Below are positions 1 to 5,719 of a DNA stretch of 6,468 nt, one piece after another. The notes under the pieces were generated by a model. It was not told the DNA's origin. It worked only from the letters and a program-made list of their open reading frames with translations, and did no database searches. The stretch is from NCBI GenBank assembly GCA_039715055.1, contig JBDLID010000156.1, forward strand, positions 1-6,468, read 5' to 3'. Numbering within the stretch: the stretch's first letter is position 1; each line of letters begins with the position of its first letter. The translations under genes were made by a program, and so were the position numbers. The DNA comes from JBDLID01 sp039715055. GTDB lineage: Bacteria > Desulfobacterota > Desulfobulbia > Desulfobulbales > Desulfocapsaceae.

Positions 1-365
1 GATTTGTCCACCACTACCGTATAACCGTCAAGGTAAGCGGCGATCTCCCCGGCTGCCTGGTAGATGTAGGTCAGATCAGCATAACCATCACCTCGGCGGC
101 TTGACGGAGTGCCGACGGCGAGGAAAATTGCCTCGGCAGCGGAGACCGCCTGGTCCAGTTCGGTGGTGAACGAGAGCCGCTCCTCCCGGATATTTTTGGC
201 CACCAGGGTATCAAGGCCAGGCTCATAGATCGGGATCTCACCCTTGAGCAGCCGTTCGATCTTGTTCACATCCTTGTCCACACATGTGACATGATGGCCG
301 AACTCTGCAAAACATGTTCCCGTGACCAGGCCGACATAGCCTGTGCCGATCATTGTTATTTTCAT
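1..365 (-). CDS. ugd: UDP-glucose 6-dehydrogenase family protein, N-terminal part (3' end outside window)
   Basis: Only the first 121 codons are present; the gene continues past the left edge. The family oxidises UDP-glucose (or a related nucleotide sugar) twice with NAD+ to the uronate, a cytoplasmic step in capsule, exopolysaccharide or LPS precursor synthesis. The translation begins MKITMIGTGYVGLVTGTCFA, which carries the Rossmann GxGYVG dinucleotide-binding loop at residues 7-12. An acidic residue of the VDKD stretch follows at the end of the second strand, then IYEPGLD and the AVGTPS motif typical of the family. The visible part ends in VVVDK, just where the conserved STVPVGT stretch would start. 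The ATG at 363-365 gives the standard N-terminus; a weak GAGAG lies about 8 nt upstream. It is 69 bp downstream of yggS on the same strand. A GDP-mannose or UDP-ManNAc dehydrogenase cannot be fully excluded because the substrate domain is missing, but the loop sequences fit Ugd best. Confidence 0.93.
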   Translation of the reverse strand, partial: MKITMIGTGYVGLVTGTCFAEFGHHVTCVDKDVNKIERLLKGEIPIYEPGLDTLVAKNIREERLSFTTELDQAVSAAEAIFLAVGTPSSRRGDGYADLTYIYQAAGEIAAYLDGYTVVVDK

Positions 366-434
366 GATTGTCTCTCGTTATCTATGGGTTCCCAATAGTT
401 TCTTTACAGGGCGCTATGCCCTGTGAGTTGTGTG

Positions 435-1130
435 TCAGACCGGTCGTCTGCCGAAAATGGCGGTTCCGACCCGGACAAGTGTGGCTCCTTCCTCGATAGC
501 TGCCCGGTAGTCGCCGGACATACCCATGGAAAGTTCCATAGCCATATTTCCACAAAAGTTGGTGCGTTGTCGAAGTGTTTCACCAAGGATCCGCAGTTTT
601 CTGAAATAGACCCTGGCCTCATCCTCATCCCGGCAGATCGGCGGGATCGTCATCAGGCCTCTGATGTTGAGGCGGTCAAGGGGGAGGACTCCGCTGATGA
701 GTTCCTCGGCGTTGTCCGGCAGTACTCCGGATTTGTTCGGGTCCTCGCCGATGTTGACCTGGATGAGAATGTCCATCGTCGTACCCCGGGCTTCCAGTTG
801 ACGCTGGAGACCTCTTGCCAGTTTAAGCCGGTCAACGGTTTCAATCATGGAAAAAAGGGTGGCGGCGACTTTACACTTGTTGGACTGGAGGTGGCCGATA
901 AAGTGAATGGCTGCTTCAGCAGGCAGCTGTTCCCGTTTTTCCACGGCTTCCTGGATGTAATTTTCTCCGAACAGGGTCTGGCCTGCACCAAGCGCTTCGA
1001 GAATCTTGTCCGTGGTAAAACGCTTGGATACCGCGACAAGCCGGATCTCATCAGGGTGGCGCCCGCTGCTCCTGGCCGCATCGGTAATATTGTTCCGTAC
1101 CCTTTCAATGTTTTCGGCAATGGTGCTCAT
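435..1130 (-). CDS. yggS: YggS/PLPBP family pyridoxal 5'-phosphate homeostasis protein
   Basis: This 231-residue protein has the usual length of the family, a monomeric single-domain TIM barrel resembling the N-terminal domain of alanine racemase. It binds PLP but has no established enzymatic activity and helps balance vitamin B6 and amino-acid pools in the cytoplasm. Visible signatures in order are VAVSK, with the Schiff-base lysine at K36 (the same number as in E. coli YggS); GENYIQE at 55-61; HFIGHLQSNK at 76-85; and near the C-terminus SMGMSGD (201-207) followed by RVGTAIFG (220-227), the phosphate-binding end of the barrel. The ATG at 1128-1130 gives the canonical N-terminus; no good Shine-Dalgarno is visible, which suggests translation linked to the tatD transcript 47 bp upstream. 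In many bacteria yggS sits beside proC or septum genes; here it lies between tatD and ugd. Confidence 0.95.
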   Translation of the reverse strand: MSTIAENIERVRNNITDAARSSGRHPDEIRLVAVSKRFTTDKILEALGAGQTLFGENYIQEAVEKREQLPAEAAIHFIGHLQSNKCKVAATLFSMIETVDRLKLARGLQRQLEARGTTMDILIQVNIGEDPNKSGVLPDNAEELISGVLPLDRLNIRGLMTIPPICRDEDEARVYFRKLRILGETLRQRTNFCGNMAMELSMGMSGDYRAAIEEGATLVRVGTAIFGRRPV

Positions 1131-1177
1131 CGTTTTACAGGGGCTGTTTTTCGGTCGTCAGTCTTGGCTGCTACTCT

Positions 1178-1996
1178 TTATAGACGGAACAGCCGTTCGA
1201 CATTACGACTGGTTTCACGGGCCAGTACCTCAAGGGTGATGCCGCGCAGTTCAGCTACTTTTTGGGCGGTGTAGGCCAAGTAGGCCGGTTCGTTTCGTTT
1301 TCCCCGACGGGGAACCGGGGCCAGAAAGGGGCCGTCGGTTTCGAGTATGAGCCTGTTTAGGGGGACTGATTCTGCCACTTCCTGCAGATCGCGAGCATTG
1401 TTGAATGTGACGATACCGGGAATGGAGATATGCAGTCCAAACTCCAGTACTTTTTCGGCAAATTGTTTATCCCCTGAAAAACAGTGCATGACTCCTCCCT
1501 GGTCAAAGGGGCCGTGTTGTTCAAGCAGGTCGAGGATATCGTCATGGGCCTCGCGGTCATGAATAATAATCGGCAGCTCCAGTTCCCTGGCAAGTTCCAG
1601 CTGAAGGCCGAAATATTTCTTTTGGAGATGGGCGGGGCTGAATTGCTTGACATAGTCGAGCCCGATCTCTCCATAGGCAACCACCAGCCCATGGTTGTTC
1701 CGGGCCAAATTTGTGAGGTTGGTGAGAGTCTCATCATTGATCCGGTCGACATCGTGGGGGTGGACGCCGACACTTGCCCGGATAGCAGGGTAGTTGCGGG
1801 CAAGCTCCACCGCTCTTCGTGAGCTCGCCTCGTCAATGCCTATGGTCAGAATTCGTTTTACTCCGCCCTCTTTTGCGCGAGCAAGTACTGCCTCAAGATC
1901 CTTTTCGTAGCTGCCCATATCCAGATGACAGTGGCTGTCGATCAGGTAGCTGTCACCTTTGATTGGAGGAGGTGGTGGAATTTTCTTTTTTGCCAT
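1178..1996 (-). CDS. tatD: TatD family metal-dependent hydrolase (putative DNase)
   Basis: A 272-residue protein of the amidohydrolase-fold TatD family (usual length about 255-265), cytoplasmic, with 3'-5' exonuclease or DNase activity demonstrated for some members. Metal ligands are visible in order: HCH at H22/H24 in the IDSHCHLD stretch, E110 in GEIGLDY, H146 in IIHDREA, H171 in MHCFSGD, and D221 in ETDGPFLAP. VGVHPHD at 76-82 is another family signature. The C-terminal part (RRGKRNEP, then the AELRG and ETSRN segments) is complete. The N-terminus carries an extension of about 15 residues, MAKKKIPPPPPIKGD, before the barrel begins; it contains five consecutive prolines. The ATG at 1994-1996 is the only ATG/GTG start before the metal-binding motif, although no clear ribosome binding site precedes it. 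It is probably the first gene of a leftward tatD-yggS-ugd unit. Paralogues such as YcfH or YjjV cannot be told apart from TatD by sequence alone. Confidence 0.94.
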   Translation of the reverse strand: MAKKKIPPPPPIKGDSYLIDSHCHLDMGSYEKDLEAVLARAKEGGVKRILTIGIDEASSRRAVELARNYPAIRASVGVHPHDVDRINDETLTNLTNLARNNHGLVVAYGEIGLDYVKQFSPAHLQKKYFGLQLELARELELPIIIHDREAHDDILDLLEQHGPFDQGGVMHCFSGDKQFAEKVLEFGLHISIPGIVTFNNARDLQEVAESVPLNRLILETDGPFLAPVPRRGKRNEPAYLAYTAQKVAELRGITLEVLARETSRNVERLFRL

Positions 1997-2075
1997 TTGT
2001 CGCAGGGCAGCAGGGCTGTCTGGCCGGAGAGGCCAGGCTGTTTTGCAGCTAAATTAAATATGAGGCACCTTGAAT

Positions 2076-2097
2076 TTTTCATGGTACCCTGTGAAAA
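2076..2097. promoter_or_regulatory. Operator-like dyad TTTTCA-N10-TGAAAA
   Basis: TTTTCA at 2076-2081 and TGAAAA at 2092-2097 are perfect inverted repeats with a 10-nt spacer, and with a one-base bulge the arms extend to ATTTTTCA/TGAAAAT. The position, about 80 bp upstream of the tatD start, would suit a dimeric repressor site. It could equally be a weak hairpin. No regulator is identified. Confidence 0.3.
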
Positions 2098-2131
2098 TTA
2101 ATGAGATGACAGATTGACTAACGATTTCTAG

Positions 2132-2164
2132 CAGATTCACCTGGAGCTTGCAATGATGAATCTG
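2132..2164. repeat. 8-bp perfect inverted repeat, 17-nt loop
   Basis: CAGATTCA at 2132-2139 is the exact reverse complement of TGAATCTG at 2157-2164. Only seven A-rich bases separate it from the folded element at 2172, so it may be part of the same mobile or structured unit, or a separate leader hairpin of the deaminase transcript. On the plus strand it is followed by TAAAAAA rather than a T-run, so it is not an intrinsic terminator in that direction. On the minus strand it is preceded, not followed, by T residues. Confidence 0.5.
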
Positions 2165-2171
2165 TAAAAAA

Positions 2172-2283
2172 CTGTAACTGTTCAACAGCACCCACATCGT
2201 GGCTGATCAGGCCACCTCGAGTAGCACCAGTACGCTTCGCCGGCCTGCTTTACCACACTGCGGGCCCTGCTGAACAGTTACAG
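2172..2283. repeat. 112-nt folded intergenic element with 17-nt terminal inverted repeats (MITE/REP-like)
   Basis: The left arm CTGTAACTGTTCAACAG (2172-2188) and right arm CTGCTGAACAGTTACAG (2267-2283) pair over 17 positions with a single A-C mismatch (2185 with 2270). Inside are two further hairpins: GTGGC (2199-2203) with GCCAC (2211-2215), and GGCCTGC (2242-2248) with GCGGGCC (2260-2266, one T-G wobble). The second inner hairpin abuts the right outer arm, so the whole can fold as a branched, multi-helix junction. It has no coding capacity. This architecture is typical of non-autonomous transposon derivatives or REP/BIME-like dispersed repeats, but no second copy lies in the window and no target-site duplication is evident. 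It could alternatively be a structured leader RNA for the adenine deaminase gene. Confidence 0.6.
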
Positions 2284-2300
2284 CTCCCTGATTAAGGGAG
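2284..2300. repeat. 6-bp hairpin directly after the folded element
   Basis: CTCCCT (2284-2289), loop GATTA, AGGGAG (2295-2300) is a perfect short stem, starting at the base after the right arm of the 112-nt element. Its 3' side contains the Shine-Dalgarno-like GGGAGGAG (2296-2303), so folding would hide that purine run. No T-run follows, so it is not an intrinsic terminator. Confidence 0.4.
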
Positions 2301-2384
2301 GAGCCAGCTAATTTTGCGATGGATAGTTACAAAAAATGATTGAAAAAGCCGGCCAACAAGAAACATTTCAGCGGGTGTAATGCA

Positions 2385-4142
2385 ATGGCACAACAGCTAG
2401 AAGAGAGCCATAATATTGGATCAATGAGAAGGCAGCTGCGACAGGCGCAGGGGAGCGAGCCTGCAGATCTTGTATTGAAAAACTGTCGGGTCGTCAACGT
2501 CTTCAGCAGGGAGATCCTGGAGGCGGATGTGGCTTTGACGGGGGAGCGTATCTGTGGAGTTGGGCAATACCGTGGGAAGGAGGAGATTGACTGCGAGAAT
2601 ATGTTTGTTGCGCCGGGATTTATTGAAGGTCATGTCCATATCGAAAGCTCAATGCTCGGTCCGCGTCAGTTCGCAGCTGCCGTGATCCGGCACGGAACGA
2701 CTTCAGTTGTCTGTGATCCACATGAGTTGGCAAATGTTGCCGGTATGGAGGGGGTACAGTATTTCCTCGACCAGAGCGAGGGCCTTGATGTGGCTATTTA
2801 CCTTATGGCACCGTCCTGTGTACCGGCCACTCACCTTGAAACCTCGGGTGCGGAGCTGGCAGCTGCTGAGATAGGTGAGCTGCTTACTCACCCCAGAGTA
2901 TTGGGACTGGCGGAGATGATGAATTTTCCCGGGGTCGTTGGCGGTGTGCCCGCTGTGCTTGAAAAAATCCAGGCAGGTTCCGGCCTGGTCATTGACGGTC
3001 ACGCTCCGGGCCTGTCCGGTCCGCAACTTCAAGCCTATGTCGGTTGTGATATCGGCTCCGACCATGAATGTTCGACAGCTGATGAGGCCCGGGAGAAATT
3101 GAGAGCCGGGATGAGGATTTTTATTCGCGAGGGTTCAAGTGCAAAGAATCTGGAGGACCTTGTCGGAGTCGTCAATCAGAGCACCAGTCATCGTTGCCTG
3201 CTGGTGACCGACGATTGTCACCCGGGGGAGTTGAGCCGGGAAGGTCATCTTGACCGGATCGTTCGCAAGGCTGTGCGGCTGGGCCTTGATCCTCTGATCG
3301 CAATCCAGATGGTAACGATTCAGGTGGCCCAATATTTCAACATCAGGTCCAAAGGGGCGGTGGCCCCGGGTTTTGTCGGAGACCTGGTCCTTTTTGACGA
3401 CCTGGAGGATCTTCGGCCCAGATGGGTGTTTGCCGGTGGTCGACAGGTTGTCGGAGGCTCGGAAGAGGACGGGGGAGGTCTTGGAAAAGAAGAGGCTGCA
3501 CCGGTGGAAAGTGGCCACCGGGTACTCCGCTCGGTGAACTGCAGGATGGTGAAAAAACCGTTTGAGATCAAAGCACGACCTGGACGTATACGTTGTATAG
3601 GACTGCTGGAGGATCAACTGCTTACTGAAGAACTTCACTTGGACCCAACCATTTATGACGATCAGGTTGTTGCCGACCCTGACCGTGATCTTCTCAAACT
3701 GGCAGTCGTTGAGCGGCATCATGGCAGCGGGAATGTCGGTCTCGGTTTTGTGCGCGGTTTCGGTATCGGCCGGGGGGCTCTTGCGTCAACGGTCGGCCAT
3801 GATTCACATAATATCATGGTCATGGGGGCAGATGATGGTGAGATGGAAATTGCTCTTTCGGCTCTGATCGAGATGAACGGCGGTCTGGTTGTGGTCAGGG
3901 ATCAAGTGGTGACGGCATCTCTACCTCTGGATATCGGCGGCTTGATGTCGAGTCTTCCCGTCGAACAGGTGGTGGCGCAGCATGAGTCGCTTCTTGGGGC
4001 GGCATCTCAGCTCGGGGCAGCCATAGCTGATCCGTTCATGATGATGAGTTTTCTGGCCCTGCCGGTTATCCCGCAGCTCAAACTCACCGATCGGGGCCTG
4101 GTTGATGTCGACCGTTTTGAACATGTCGATCTCTGGCTTTGA
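2385..4142 (+). CDS. ade: Adenine deaminase
   Basis: A complete 585-residue amidohydrolase-superfamily enzyme, close to E. coli Ade and B. subtilis AdeC in size. It deaminates adenine to hypoxanthine and ammonia in purine salvage or nitrogen scavenging, in the cytoplasm, with a binuclear Fe/Mn centre. Visible features counted from the ATG at 2385: the HVH metal ligands H83/H85 in EGHVHIESS; CDPHE at 110-114; AEMMNFPGV from A176; DGH with H206; IREGSS at 247-252; TDD with D276/D277 followed by CHPGELSREGH; and the C-terminal domain with GHDSHN (H472, H475) and LPVIPQLKLTDRG near the end. The start is uncertain. The frame is open back to a TTG at 2340, the ATG at 2385 adds about 27 residues before the conserved ADLVLKN, and an ATG at 2424 would give 572 residues. 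None has a strong Shine-Dalgarno. I chose 2385 as giving a family-like N-terminus. It is divergent from tatD and separated by 507 bp from mglB, so it is probably monocistronic. Confidence 0.94.
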   Translation: MAQQLEESHNIGSMRRQLRQAQGSEPADLVLKNCRVVNVFSREILEADVALTGERICGVGQYRGKEEIDCENMFVAPGFIEGHVHIESSMLGPRQFAAAVIRHGTTSVVCDPHELANVAGMEGVQYFLDQSEGLDVAIYLMAPSCVPATHLETSGAELAAAEIGELLTHPRVLGLAEMMNFPGVVGGVPAVLEKIQAGSGLVIDGHAPGLSGPQLQAYVGCDIGSDHECSTADEAREKLRAGMRIFIREGSSAKNLEDLVGVVNQSTSHRCLLVTDDCHPGELSREGHLDRIVRKAVRLGLDPLIAIQMVTIQVAQYFNIRSKGAVAPGFVGDLVLFDDLEDLRPRWVFAGGRQVVGGSEEDGGGLGKEEAAPVESGHRVLRSVNCRMVKKPFEIKARPGRIRCIGLLEDQLLTEELHLDPTIYDDQVVADPDRDLLKLAVVERHHGSGNVGLGFVRGFGIGRGALASTVGHDSHNIMVMGADDGEMEIALSALIEMNGGLVVVRDQVVTASLPLDIGGLMSSLPVEQVVAQHESLLGAASQLGAAIADPFMMMSFLALPVIPQLKLTDRGLVDVDRFEHVDLWL

Positions 4143-4238
4143 GTCGTTTTATCTGGTGGCATGATTGAGAAGGAATTGGTCAAGGGGAGGACACGCAATA
4201 ATTGAATGGACATGGTGTAATTGTTTAACAATGAAAAC

Positions 4239-4324
4239 AAGAACCTGCCCTCCTGCTGGTGAGTGGTGCCGCCGTCGGCTTCAACTGGGAAATCTGGAGT
4301 GAGGTTGCCGGTAGGCAGGTTTTT
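4239..4324 (+). terminator. Stem-loop ending in a T-run: ade terminator or 3' end of a small RNA
   Basis: AAGAACCTGCC (4239-4249) pairs with GGCAGGTTTTT (4314-4324) over 11 bp with one G-T wobble, and the 3' arm runs into the T-tract as in an intrinsic terminator. The enclosed 64 nt are too long for a simple terminator loop but contain substructure: CAAC (4282-4285) with GTTG (4304-4307), extended by CGG (4276-4278) with CCG (4308-4310). It begins about 100 nt after the ade stop. Either it terminates ade or it is an independent small RNA of about 90 nt. It matches no riboswitch, SRP RNA or 6S RNA consensus that I recognise. Confidence 0.45.
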
Positions 4325-4426
4325 AAGTTGAATTCCTTTTATTATCAATTGATTAGTAACGTTGCTGCTGATCTGTGCCGGTTTGCCTTATGGCTATGAT
4401 TTTTTTAAGAAAAATAAAAAAACATC

Positions 4427-4455
4427 TTCATATCGAAGAAAAACTGTCGTATACT
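4427..4455 (+). promoter_or_regulatory. Sigma-70-like promoter for the mglBA operon
   Basis: TTCATA (4427-4432) and TATACT (4450-4455) are separated by the optimal 17 bp; the -10 matches TATAAT at five of six positions and the -35 matches TTGACA at four of six. An A-rich tract just upstream (4407-4422) resembles an UP element. Transcription would begin near 4461-4463, leaving a leader of about 188 nt before mglB. A 5-bp dyad, TCTTC-ATATC-GAAGA at 4425-4439, overlaps the -35 and could be an operator. Confidence 0.6.
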
Positions 4456-4503
4456 AGCCAACGTATCATGTGAGTATTAATGTAGAAACAGGTGTGAAAT
4501 CGT

Positions 4504-4611
4504 TTCTTTTCAGTCGGGCCGGCGTCGTGAATCAATGTGTACAAAGCAGGAGACGACCGTTTCGGATTCGTTTTTACTTCTTGTAATAACTTGTTTTTTT
4601 CAGGTGGGCCG
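4504..4611 (+). repeat. Two near-identical 18-nt motifs 90 nt apart in the mglB leader
   Basis: The 18 nt at 4504-4521 and at 4594-4611 align without gaps with 15 identities. Both are a T-rich run ending in TTTTCAG followed by two variable bases and GGGCCG. The spacing is exactly 90 nt. Both lie in the predicted untranslated leader between the promoter and mglB. They could be a short duplication, paired protein-binding sites or RNA elements. Confidence 0.4.
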
Positions 4612-4649
4612 CAGGCGACTTACCATTTTACGTGAAAGGGGATTAGTAC

Positions 4650-5045
4650 ATGAATTACGGAATTGTCAGTCAGGAACAGCTCGAGCAAATTGATACGATT
4701 TTGTCGGACAAGTTGATCAAGTTGGGTGTTGATTGTGTCATCATCATCGATATGGCCGGAAATATTATCACTGCCAAGGATAATGGTGAGAGCAAGTATG
4801 ATGTGTACTCATTTGCCGCTCTGGCCGCCGGTAACTTTGCCACCGTAGATGCCATGGCAAAGCTCGTTGGCGAGTCTGAATTCTCGCTCTTGTTTCATAA
4901 GGGGCAGGAGTCGAATATTCACTTCAGCAAGATTGATGATGAACTCCTTCTCATCTCCATGTTCGGCAAAGAGATATCCCTTGGATTTTTAAGGCTTAAC
5001 GTCGTAGAAACCATCGAGCAGATACGTCAGGTATGGAACAAGTAG
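4650..5045 (+). CDS. mglB: Roadblock/LC7 domain protein, MglB-like regulator of MglA
   Basis: A 131-residue protein consisting of a single roadblock/LC7 domain. MglB homodimers bind MglA-GTP and stimulate GTP hydrolysis (GAP), and act on nucleotide exchange, at a cell pole or membrane. The pattern is characteristic: a first helix (about 5-25), strand VDCVIIIDMAGNII (27-40), then a central helix with FAALAAGNFATVDAMAKLVG, the strand FSLLFHKGQESNIHF, and strands ELLLISMFGKEISLGFLRL before a final helix ending VWNK. The AAGN...AKLVGE run closely resembles the corresponding part of Myxococcus MglB. It stops where myxococcal MglB continues with an acidic C-terminal tail, so it is shorter (131 versus about 159). 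The ATG at 4650 has a good Shine-Dalgarno, GGGGA at 4638-4642, seven bases upstream. It is followed after 60 bp by the MglA gene, the standard mglBA order, which supports the assignment. Confidence 0.9.
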   Translation: MNYGIVSQEQLEQIDTILSDKLIKLGVDCVIIIDMAGNIITAKDNGESKYDVYSFAALAAGNFATVDAMAKLVGESEFSLLFHKGQESNIHFSKIDDELLLISMFGKEISLGFLRLNVVETIEQIRQVWNK

Positions 5046-5093
5046 CGGCAACGACAGCTGATCACCTGAAAAAATGTTAGATGCCGTTGGCAT

Positions 5094-5108
5094 GGGGGAA
5101 AGGACTTG
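5094..5108 (+). promoter_or_regulatory. Ribosome binding region and TTG start of mglA
   Basis: A purine run GGGGGAAAGGA (5094-5104) precedes the TTG at 5106. The reading frame is open from the stop at 5067-5069 but contains no ATG or GTG before the TTG, and the family N-terminus MSFIN begins precisely here, so TTG is the start. The overlapping ATG at 5092 is in another frame and stops after five codons. Confidence 0.75.
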
Positions 5109-5711
5109 AGTTTCATAAACCTAAAAGATAAAGTCGTTCAGGTCAAAGTTGTTTACTATGGCCCGGGGCGCTGTGGGAAGACGACAAATCTCGAATATAT
5201 CAATAAAAAATTCAGACAACAGATCCAGTCAGAGATGGTCAGTCTGAAAACCCACGGCGACCGAACCCTGTTCTTTGATTTTCTACCGTTTGACATGGGG
5301 AAGATTAAGGGCTACGACATCAAAATTCAGTTATACACCGTCCCTGGTCAGGTGAAATACAATGCCACCCGTAAGCTGGTTCTCAAGGGTGTTGACGGGG
5401 TTGTTTTTGTTGCCGATGCCATGGAAAAGCAGCGGGAAAAAAATATCCGTTCCCTCAACCAGCTTCATGAAAACCTGCAGTCCTATAAAGAATCCATCTT
5501 CAAGATCCCCCTGGTCATGCAGTACAATAAAGTGGATTTGAAAGAACACGGAATTCCCATTCTGCCCCTTTCCGTTCTCCAGAAAGACCTCAACAGCAGG
5601 TTGCAGGTGCCCTACTATGAAGCCAGTGCCATTACCGGCTATAATGTGGCCGCAACACTGAAAAAGATAATTTCCTCAACGGTCATTTCCATACAGAAAA
5701 AATTACTTTAG
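5106..5711 (+). CDS. mglA: MglA-family Ras-like small GTPase (cell polarity / gliding)
   Basis: A 201-residue single-domain small GTPase of the bacterial MglA family (about 195 residues in Myxococcus). MglA-GTP marks the leading pole and recruits motility or polarity effectors; MglB drives hydrolysis. Numbering matches Myxococcus MglA without gaps over the key region: N-terminus MSFIN; P-loop GPGRCGKTTN at 19-28; R53 (the intrinsic arginine finger) in GDRTLFFDFLP; LYTVPGQVKYNATRK with T78 (where Ras-type proteins have Asp) and catalytic Q82; KGVDGVVFVAD at 94-104; and base-specificity motif NKVD at 141-144. All catalytic residues are intact. The P-loop has R at 22 where the Myxococcus/Thermus proteins have L. 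It starts with TTG 60 bp after mglB and ends 8 bp before the next gene, so it is in an operon. Function is inferred from the family; the motility system it serves is not visible here. Confidence 0.94.
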   Translation: MSFINLKDKVVQVKVVYYGPGRCGKTTNLEYINKKFRQQIQSEMVSLKTHGDRTLFFDFLPFDMGKIKGYDIKIQLYTVPGQVKYNATRKLVLKGVDGVVFVADAMEKQREKNIRSLNQLHENLQSYKESIFKIPLVMQYNKVDLKEHGIPILPLSVLQKDLNSRLQVPYYEASAITGYNVAATLKKIISSTVISIQKKLL

Positions 5712-5719
5712 GACGACAC

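Larger units (their letters stand above)
1997..2384. other. Divergent intergenic region between tatD and ade, rich in inverted repeats
   Basis: No protein gene is supported here. Moving rightward, the stretch holds a perfect 6-bp hairpin at 2020-2036 (CTGGCC, loop GGAGA, GGCCAG) that would lie in the tatD leader. An AT-rich patch (about 2049-2061) follows. An operator-like dyad lies at 2076-2097, an 8-bp inverted repeat at 2132-2164, the 112-nt folded element at 2172-2283 and another hairpin at 2284-2300. After these come two very short ORFs (2319-2339 and 2336-2380) leading up to the deaminase start. I could not find a convincing paired -35/-10 for either divergent gene; TTGACT at 2114-2119 lacks a matching -10. 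Confidence 0.7.
4143..4649. other. Long non-coding region between ade and mglB
   Basis: The 507 bp contain no credible gene in any frame. The first 90 bp show nothing notable. A candidate small RNA or terminator lies at 4239-4324, a 10-bp palindrome ATCAATTGAT at 4344-4353, an A/T-rich tract at 4400-4422, a sigma-70-like promoter at 4427-4455, and a leader of roughly 190 nt before mglB that carries two similar motifs 90 nt apart. The composition is clearly more AT-rich than the flanking genes around 4320-4460. Confidence 0.7.

Noticed and set aside
423..1274. Long plus-strand open frame (283 codons) opposite yggS and the end of tatD
   Set aside because: It is antisense to two genes with clear family motifs, has no recognisable domain and resembles a shadow frame.
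2284..2384. Purine riboswitch ahead of adenine deaminase
   Set aside because: The deaminase function makes it tempting, but the conserved three-way junction loops of the purine aptamer are not present in the upstream sequence.
3135..3722. Minus-strand open frame of 195 codons inside the adenine deaminase gene
   Set aside because: It is fully opposite conserved deaminase coding sequence, with no motif and no separate ribosome site.
4154..4170. Sigma-54 promoter (TGGCA near 4157)
   Set aside because: The GC of the -12 element is missing at the required spacing.
4239..4324. SRP RNA, 6S RNA or a known riboswitch
   Set aside because: None of the conserved cores I know (for example the GGAAG/AGC SRP tetraloop region) is present; only the stem and T-run are supported.
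4007..4348. Minus-strand open frame of 113 codons spanning the ade end and the intergenic region
   Set aside because: It crosses the conserved 3' end of ade and the stem-loop at 4239-4324; its composition is not protein-like.
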